IMG/VR virus record: IMGVR_UViG_3300007539_000166
Span: 1-26,827 of that record
Strand: one strand, 5' to 3'
DNA length: 26,827 bases
Source of the DNA: a virus
Below, one piece after another: positions 21,816-26,827 of the stretch. The position numbers and the translations under genes are program-made. Under the pieces are notes generated by a model, which ran no database searches, was not told where the DNA came from, and was given only the letters and a program-made list of their open reading frames with translations. Every line of letters begins with the position of its first letter. The first letter of the stretch is position 1.

Positions 21816-24135
21816 GCAAGAATTCAAGGACTTATATAACAATTCCTTAGACTTTTATCAAGCCAACGCTGGTGATATTCAGCTGATTGAATACACGATC
21901 ATGGAGCAGATATTAGTAATTAGCAGTCAATCCAATTATTTGTCTTTCAACGCATTAGAAAATAAGATCACATGGTCTCAAGGTAGTTATTTGATAGAGG
22001 GTTTTCGTATTGGAGATACTGTAAATTATAGGTTATTTGATAATACTGGCGCACCAATTTTGCCTATAACAAGTACAACTATTGTCAATGTAGAGGGCAC
22101 AAATGACAATGTATTACAATTAACAGCGTTTGACCCAGCATATATACCAGACATCACAAATGGGGAATATTTTGCAATATGGAATGCCTTAACTGGTGCG
22201 AGAAATGAAGAACTTGTAGTTAGTTTTAATTTTCCACAAACTGGGGCACAAGGCAACGAATATTCGTTTATAGACGGAGAAGCCACAAGGTTTTTATTTG
22301 ATATAAAAAATGCGCCTAACTATCCATTTTTTCCAAGTGGACAAATAATAAATGGCACACAATTTGGCAAACGATCTGGACAATTTGCATGTACCATGGA
22401 ATTTGAGACAACTACATTATCTCCTATAAATTTTGGGGGTACAATAAATGTAGGAGAAATATCCATTTTGCGCATGAGATTAATTCAGCCAGGTGTTTTG
22501 GTAGAATCATTGTTTGATCAAAACCAGTGCGTAAAGCTGTTTACCATTTGTGAATTTGCAAGACTATTAGGAGAACCATTTAATAGAAATCAACTAATCA
22601 CATCATTAGACGCAAATACTGGGTATTTTAACGAAGCATACAATGTTGGTGTTTTAAATGCAGAACTGGTGCAAGGTATCAGCGAATTAGCGTTTGATTT
22701 TCCAACAAATGGCACTTTTGAGGTAACAAGTACCAACGCAAACCCACCGACCAGAGTAGCTATTGGACTAAGCTACAAGCCATTAGACGACGACTATTAT
22801 CGCAATAAACAAGAAAGTCAAAGTGATTTGTCAATGACAATTTTTACACAACAAGATTTTTCCTTTTTTGCTGGGCAACCAAGTCCGACCAATCCAGAGG
22901 GTGCTGGTTATGTATTTAAGATCAACAGCGTCAATGTCATAGGGCAGAATGCTGTAATAGATTACACGTTCACACCTAATGCAAGTTTTAATACTTTTAT
23001 GTCTGCAAGAGACCAAGGAGATCGTACATTTCAAGTCTGGTGCAAAATTAATGACGTAAATTTATTAGTTTATGACGCACAATTAGTATCTAATCCACCA
23101 GTTGGTGGGGCATTAACAATGCAAAACAGCCAATTCTTTGATCACAGCTATAATATTCAAGATACTAACATAACTGAATTAGGTTACACTGCAAATATTG
23201 AAGATGATTTAGGTTATGCTGGTAAATTTTTAGTGGATAATGGCACAGAAATTCAGTCATTTACAGCACGTATAGAAGCATATAACACGACCACAGAGGA
23301 AGAATTTACTTTGCTTAGTAGCTTTTTTAGTTTTGCTGGTGTGCCTTTGTTAAATGGTATCTATCCACTTAATCAACAGCAACCAATAATCAGCACACTA
23401 CCAACAACCAGTGTGAAGCGTATAGCAACTTTGGAAAGATACCCCAGTTTAGACACTGCCACACAATATGGAGTAAAAATTTATTTTCCATTTTTGTTAC
23501 GCTGGGAATATTGGTTAGAGCAATTAAATGCAAGTGATGATTTTTACCCTAATCAAAATAAAAACTGGTATCCATACGACACTACTGGTAATTGGATAGT
23601 TAGATTACATTTGGAGCTTGTAAAAGACAATTTAGCGTTTGTATATGACGATAATATTGACATATTAAATTATGATAATGACGACAATATTGATAGTAAT
23701 ATTGATCTGATTAGAGATTCAACTGGACAAGTAGTTGATATAGCAATAGAAAATGAATTAATGCGTGTTGTAGCTACTCACACTTTGACAAATGGCAACA
23801 CATGGGGACAAGGTAGCACATGGGGAATGATTACAGCAGAGCCAAAAGAAAGTGGACCACGTTGGATATTAAGTAGCGTAATACCATTTGACAACAATGT
23901 ATCTAATCCATTAACACCATTAACTGGTTTACTTTGCGATCTTACTTTTCCAACTCCAGACACTGCAAGACTGGAATGTTATTTTGATTCATCAAAGATA
24001 AATATGGAAAATGGCGTTAAATTTACAAGCAAGATAAAAGAACGCTGTACGCCTTTTATTGAAATAGACAAAATAACTACACAAGGCGACAGTAAAATTA
24101 CTACTGATGATACAAACAAATTAATATCACAATAA
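21796..24135 (+). CDS. Large tail-tip/baseplate structural protein
   Basis: A 779-residue beta-rich protein with many N, T, G and aromatic residues and few Lys clusters, as in baseplate-upper or tail-tip proteins that carry receptor-binding parts. No enzyme motif is visible. Repeated Asn/Asp-rich stretches (N-L-A-F-V-Y-D-D-N-I-D-I-L-N-Y-D-N-D-D-N-I-D) near residues 608-640 could bind calcium, as in other tail fibres, but this is inference. It starts inside the previous small gene by 20 bases and abuts the fibre gene (TAA then ATG). Family not recognised; the structural role is assigned from context. Confidence 0.6.
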   Translation: MPIQIVKQEFKDLYNNSLDFYQANAGDIQLIEYTIMEQILVISSQSNYLSFNALENKITWSQGSYLIEGFRIGDTVNYRLFDNTGAPILPITSTTIVNVEGTNDNVLQLTAFDPAYIPDITNGEYFAIWNALTGARNEELVVSFNFPQTGAQGNEYSFIDGEATRFLFDIKNAPNYPFFPSGQIINGTQFGKRSGQFACTMEFETTTLSPINFGGTINVGEISILRMRLIQPGVLVESLFDQNQCVKLFTICEFARLLGEPFNRNQLITSLDANTGYFNEAYNVGVLNAELVQGISELAFDFPTNGTFEVTSTNANPPTRVAIGLSYKPLDDDYYRNKQESQSDLSMTIFTQQDFSFFAGQPSPTNPEGAGYVFKINSVNVIGQNAVIDYTFTPNASFNTFMSARDQGDRTFQVWCKINDVNLLVYDAQLVSNPPVGGALTMQNSQFFDHSYNIQDTNITELGYTANIEDDLGYAGKFLVDNGTEIQSFTARIEAYNTTTEEEFTLLSSFFSFAGVPLLNGIYPLNQQQPIISTLPTTSVKRIATLERYPSLDTATQYGVKIYFPFLLRWEYWLEQLNASDDFYPNQNKNWYPYDTTGNWIVRLHLELVKDNLAFVYDDNIDILNYDNDDNIDSNIDLIRDSTGQVVDIAIENELMRVVATHTLTNGNTWGQGSTWGMITAEPKESGPRWILSSVIPFDNNVSNPLTPLTGLLCDLTFPTPDTARLECYFDSSKINMENGVKFTSKIKERCTPFIEIDKITTQGDSKITTDDTNKLISQ

Positions 24136-25521
24136 ATGGGACTAAAAATAAATGAATATCCTTTAGAACGATTATCACTTGGCGATGATGACTATGTTGA
24201 TATAGATTATTTTAATGGTGCAAATTATGAAAGCGCTAAGATCAAAGGACAAGTATTCAAAAGTATTGTGGCAAGTGAGCCAAATATCGTTATTGTAACT
24301 GATTCAAGCGATTTACCAGCGTCTTTGCAACCTAACACTACTTATGTTATAAATGGTAGTATAACAACTTCACAAGCTGTTACAATAGCGTCTGAGGGTA
24401 GTGCCATAATTGGTAGAGATAGAAACAAAGATAAAATTACATATACTGGTACTGGTGCATTCTTAACAATTACTGAAGTCAGCTTTACTATGCGTGGAAT
24501 AACATTAAGCGCAACGAATTCAAGTAGTAGTTTAATATCAGCAACCAATATTAATGCTACTGGCTACAATTTTAACAGATTAAAAACAATATCAATATCA
24601 GCTTGTCAAATAAGAAACGCATTTGACATATTTCAATTTACTGGGTTTGATCTTATAGACATTCAAAACACACTTTTTTGGTATTGTCAAGCGCAGACTT
24701 TTGGTGTGGTATTTCAAGACACCAGCAAAATACAGATACAAAGTTGTGAATTCATACGCTGGTTTGATGAGACAACTATACCAACGCCTGGCAATTTTGC
24801 ATCTGTTAGCATGATCAAATTAAGAGCAAACAACGTGGCAACCAGTTATGGAGCAGTTAATTTTACTGGTAGCATATTCCACCCACAAGACGTTCAAAAT
24901 GGTATTGAAATAGAAAGTGGTGCAACGATAGGATATGGCACTATTGTAGCAAATACATTTGTAAAAGTTGGACTAACTGGGGAAATTTTATTACCTATTA
25001 TCAGTGCTGGTGTTCCAGATTATAGTGCTACACAAATGCTGAACTTTGATATAATGTCAAATCAAGGTTTGTTGAATAGTACGTCTGGTGTGATCGCAAC
25101 CATGCAAGGTAATGTAAACGACACAGCATTCGCATCAAGTGGCACACCAGTTTTATTACAAGTGGGTGCTGGAGCAAGTGCACCAACAATTCAAGCATCA
25201 GTAAGATATACGCTGTCAAGTGCTGGTAGATATACATATATTGGAACAAAAGAAGTGTATATAAGTGTTCATATCAGTTTTAATTATGAAAAACAAGGTG
25301 GTGGCTCTGGTAATGAATATGAATTTTTCTTATATAAAAATGGTTCACAATTAGCTGGAAGTGGTTTGAAAGTTGAGGCAACGTCTGGAGATATAGGCAC
25401 AATTAATTTAGTATATGGTTCATTAATGGCAAACAATGATTACATTGAAATTTATGTAGCTAACAATGATACAACAAATGGCATGTTAGTTAGAGATTAT
25501 CAATTCTTAATAAGAGAGTAA
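24136..25521 (+). CDS. Tail fibre with beta-helix and jelly-roll-like end
   Basis: A 461-residue probable tail fibre or spike. The N-terminal 40 residues (L-K-I-N-E-Y-P-L-E-R-L-S-L-G-D-D-D) are a short attachment domain of a type seen in Bacteroidota phage fibres. Residues 60-290 look like a right-handed beta-helix: repeating short strands with N/T/S turns, such as G-S-A-I-I-G-R, T-M-R-G-I-T-L-S-A, I-D-I-Q-N-T-L-F-W and I-Q-I-Q-S-C-E-F. Residues 340-461 resemble a TNF/C1q-like jelly roll (Y-T-L-S-S-A-G-R-Y-T-Y-I-G, E-Y-E-F-F-L-Y-K-N-G-S-Q-L). That form is common for receptor-binding ends. No catalytic residues for glycan cleavage could be pinned down. Its stop overlaps the next ATG by one base. 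Confidence 0.7.
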   Translation: MGLKINEYPLERLSLGDDDYVDIDYFNGANYESAKIKGQVFKSIVASEPNIVIVTDSSDLPASLQPNTTYVINGSITTSQAVTIASEGSAIIGRDRNKDKITYTGTGAFLTITEVSFTMRGITLSATNSSSSLISATNINATGYNFNRLKTISISACQIRNAFDIFQFTGFDLIDIQNTLFWYCQAQTFGVVFQDTSKIQIQSCEFIRWFDETTIPTPGNFASVSMIKLRANNVATSYGAVNFTGSIFHPQDVQNGIEIESGATIGYGTIVANTFVKVGLTGEILLPIISAGVPDYSATQMLNFDIMSNQGLLNSTSGVIATMQGNVNDTAFASSGTPVLLQVGAGASAPTIQASVRYTLSSAGRYTYIGTKEVYISVHISFNYEKQGGGSGNEYEFFLYKNGSQLAGSGLKVEATSGDIGTINLVYGSLMANNDYIEIYVANNDTTNGMLVRDYQFLIRE

Positions 25522-26786
25522 TGGCGTGTGAATGCGTTTCTGGAATTTTCAAATTAGATCAAGTAGAAGGGTATTATTACAATAGATATGTAATAGCAAA
25601 TAATGGAACGATAGCCACACTAACTGGAAGAAACGCTGGTGGCATAATTAACCTAACGCAATTTGGAAATTGGCGTGTGCCAAATAACACTGATTGGGGT
25701 AATTTGTTTACAGTATTAGGTGGTACATCTGTAGCTGGTGGGGCAATGAAATCAATACCATTTTGGTTACCACCAAACACTGGAGCTACAAACAGCAGTA
25801 GTCTTTTTGTACGTGGTACTGGTGCGATCAGCATATCTGGTGGGGGTAGCATTGGGCAACAAGGCGAATTATCACGACATTGGTCTGGTGGCACTGGCAC
25901 CCCTACGACAAGAACATATATTTGCAGTTACACATCAGCTGGGGCAAGTTCTTCAAATTCAGCAAACCCACGTAATTTACAAAGTATTAGACTTTGCCGA
26001 GAATTAATTGAATGTGAAAGTGATTACGATAATTTTACATATGTAGAGAACGCATATATTGGAAATGACGGAATTGGTTATGATGCTGTTAAGGTAGGAA
26101 ATTTCATGTGGTTAGCTTGTAATTTGGCTGAAACAAAATACAACAATGGAAATGATATTTATGCACCAACTGATAATGCAGATTGGTTGGCACAACCTAC
26201 TACAATAGGCATTTTATCAAAAGGAAATAATTTTCAAGATACTGGACAGCCATTTGAAGTAACAGCAGAAGTAAATGATTGCACTGATGATCCTTGTCAA
26301 TGTTTGAAATTAGATTGGGAAAGTGCTTCTGGTAGTTTTCCTACTGAGAATTATAATTTAGAAACTTTAGGACTGATCAATGGTCGTAACTATTATGAAT
26401 TTGATACACCTACATATCCTAATACATTACGATTATCATGGCGCACACAAACCGAGCCAGTTGGTTTTCCAGCAACACCATATTGGACTATATCTGACAA
26501 GACAAATGCTGATCAAATACTTGCCATTTTAGAGCGTGATTCATTGTGCCCAGAGGGTACAAATGCACAATGGAATGGGTTTGGCAGTTTATTAGTAGGC
26601 ACAGAATCAGCAGAATGTGGTTGTGGCGTAAAAGAAGAACGCATTGAAAAGTCTTATGGAAGCATAAAATTACCAGACAATTTTCAAGAGACACCAAGAG
26701 GCGACAAATCTTGTTGCTGTGAATATTTGGTGCTGGGAATGCTGGTAATGAAAGCTGGAAATCGGATATTACAAGCGCATGGATAA
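25521..26786 (+). CDS. FISUMP-domain tail-tip protein, apparently frame-shifted at its 3' end
   Basis: A 421-residue protein with FISUMP-type (Fibrobacter major paralogous) signatures: N-W-R-V-P-N-N-T-D-W-G-N-L-F-T-V-L-G-G (50-68), M-K-S ... W-L-P-P-N-T-G-A-T-N, R-N-L-Q-S-I-R-L-C-R (151-160), and V-K-V-G-N-F-M-W-L-A-C-N-L-A-E-T-K-Y-N-N-G (190-210). The family is common in Bacteroidota surface proteins. Other Bacteroidota phages are likely to use such domains in adhesins. Cysteines are frequent (C-E-C at the start, C-G-C-G and C-C-C near the end), unusual for a tail fibre. After codon 26724-26726 the frame seems to change, giving an unlike tail L-V-L-G-M-L-V-M-K-A and stop at 26786. The true protein probably continues in the -1 frame beyond the window. 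Confidence 0.65.
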   Translation: MACECVSGIFKLDQVEGYYYNRYVIANNGTIATLTGRNAGGIINLTQFGNWRVPNNTDWGNLFTVLGGTSVAGGAMKSIPFWLPPNTGATNSSSLFVRGTGAISISGGGSIGQQGELSRHWSGGTGTPTTRTYICSYTSAGASSSNSANPRNLQSIRLCRELIECESDYDNFTYVENAYIGNDGIGYDAVKVGNFMWLACNLAETKYNNGNDIYAPTDNADWLAQPTTIGILSKGNNFQDTGQPFEVTAEVNDCTDDPCQCLKLDWESASGSFPTENYNLETLGLINGRNYYEFDTPTYPNTLRLSWRTQTEPVGFPATPYWTISDKTNADQILAILERDSLCPEGTNAQWNGFGSLLVGTESAECGCGVKEERIEKSYGSIKLPDNFQETPRGDKSCCCEYLVLGMLVMKAGNRILQAHG

Positions 26787-26827
26787 AGGCAAGTTCTCCA
26801 AGTGATTTGATTGAATTTAAGTTAATA
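26723..26827 (+). other. Open -1 frame continuing the tail-tip gene off the window
   Basis: The -1 frame has a TGA at 26720-26722 and is then open to the window end. It has no ATG, GTG or TTG before the protein-like part begins. It reads F-G-A-G-N-A-G then N-E-S-W-K-S-D-I-T-S-A-W-I-K-A-S-S, a much more protein-like sequence than the ending of the annotated frame. It joins well onto C-C-C-E-Y just upstream. The simplest explanation is a lost base (for example one T in TATTTGG), in the genome or in the assembly. Confidence 0.5.

Noticed and set aside
25577-25900. Minus-strand open frame (107 codons) in the FISUMP gene
   Set aside because: The + strand carries clear family motifs in the same bases; the antisense product is Pro/Leu-rich and low in charge, as expected for a shadow.
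1-26827. CRISPR array, tRNA genes, insertion sequence or integrase
   Set aside because: I looked for repeated spacers, cloverleaf-like stretches, inverted-repeat-flanked transposase genes and recombinase motifs and saw none.

Overview
The window is a segment of a tailed bacteriophage (siphovirus type) that probably infects a member of the Bacteroidota, most likely a flavobacterium-like host. The host call rests on four things seen in the sequence. The DNA is AT-rich. Shine-Dalgarno sequences are absent at most starts. Short promoter elements match the Bacteroidota pattern TTTG-N19-21-TAnnTTTG. A FISUMP-type domain, common in that phylum, sits in a tail-tip gene. Every gene found is on the + strand and packing is very dense: no stretch over 300 bases lacks a gene.

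Region 1 (3-2287) is the end of the replication/recombination module: the 3' end of an unrecognised gene, an ERF single-strand annealing protein, a YqaJ-type exonuclease, a small DUF736-like protein, a mini helix-turn-helix protein and a two-helix membrane protein.

Region 2 (2275-7366) is the most interesting part: a tightly overlapping operon for 7-deazaguanine DNA modification. FolE (GTP cyclohydrolase I), QueD and QueE would make 7-carboxy-7-deazaguanine (CDG) from GTP, and a DpdA-type DNA transglycosylase would exchange it for guanine in phage DNA. No queC is present, so the phage itself does not appear able to make preQ0. Three extra genes lie inside the operon: a second QueD-fold protein without the catalytic cysteine, a radical SAM enzyme with extra C-terminal cysteines, and a GT-B glycosyltransferase. 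A ParB-like protein overlaps dpdA. My inference is that the phage makes a further decorated, perhaps glycosylated, 7-deazaguanine in its DNA. This is the best candidate for a new system here.

Region 3 (7345-14040) is packaging and head: a Bacteroidota-type promoter, terS, terL, an HK97-type portal, prohead protease, major capsid protein (GTG start), a lysine-rich small protein and two head-tail connector or completion proteins.

Region 4 (14077-end) is the tail: probable tail tube protein, a rho-independent terminator and a new promoter, two small overlapping tail genes, a 1308-residue tape measure, several baseplate/tail-tip proteins, a beta-helix fibre with a jelly-roll-like end, and a FISUMP-domain tip protein. 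The last gene appears to suffer a -1 frame change about 60 bases before its stop; the continuing frame runs off the window.

Two sequence-wide patterns stand out by eye. The palindromes CTAG, GGCC and CCGG seem to be absent from all 26.8 kb, while GATC (same bases as CTAG) occurs roughly 110 times. CTGGGG is also frequent on the coding strand.
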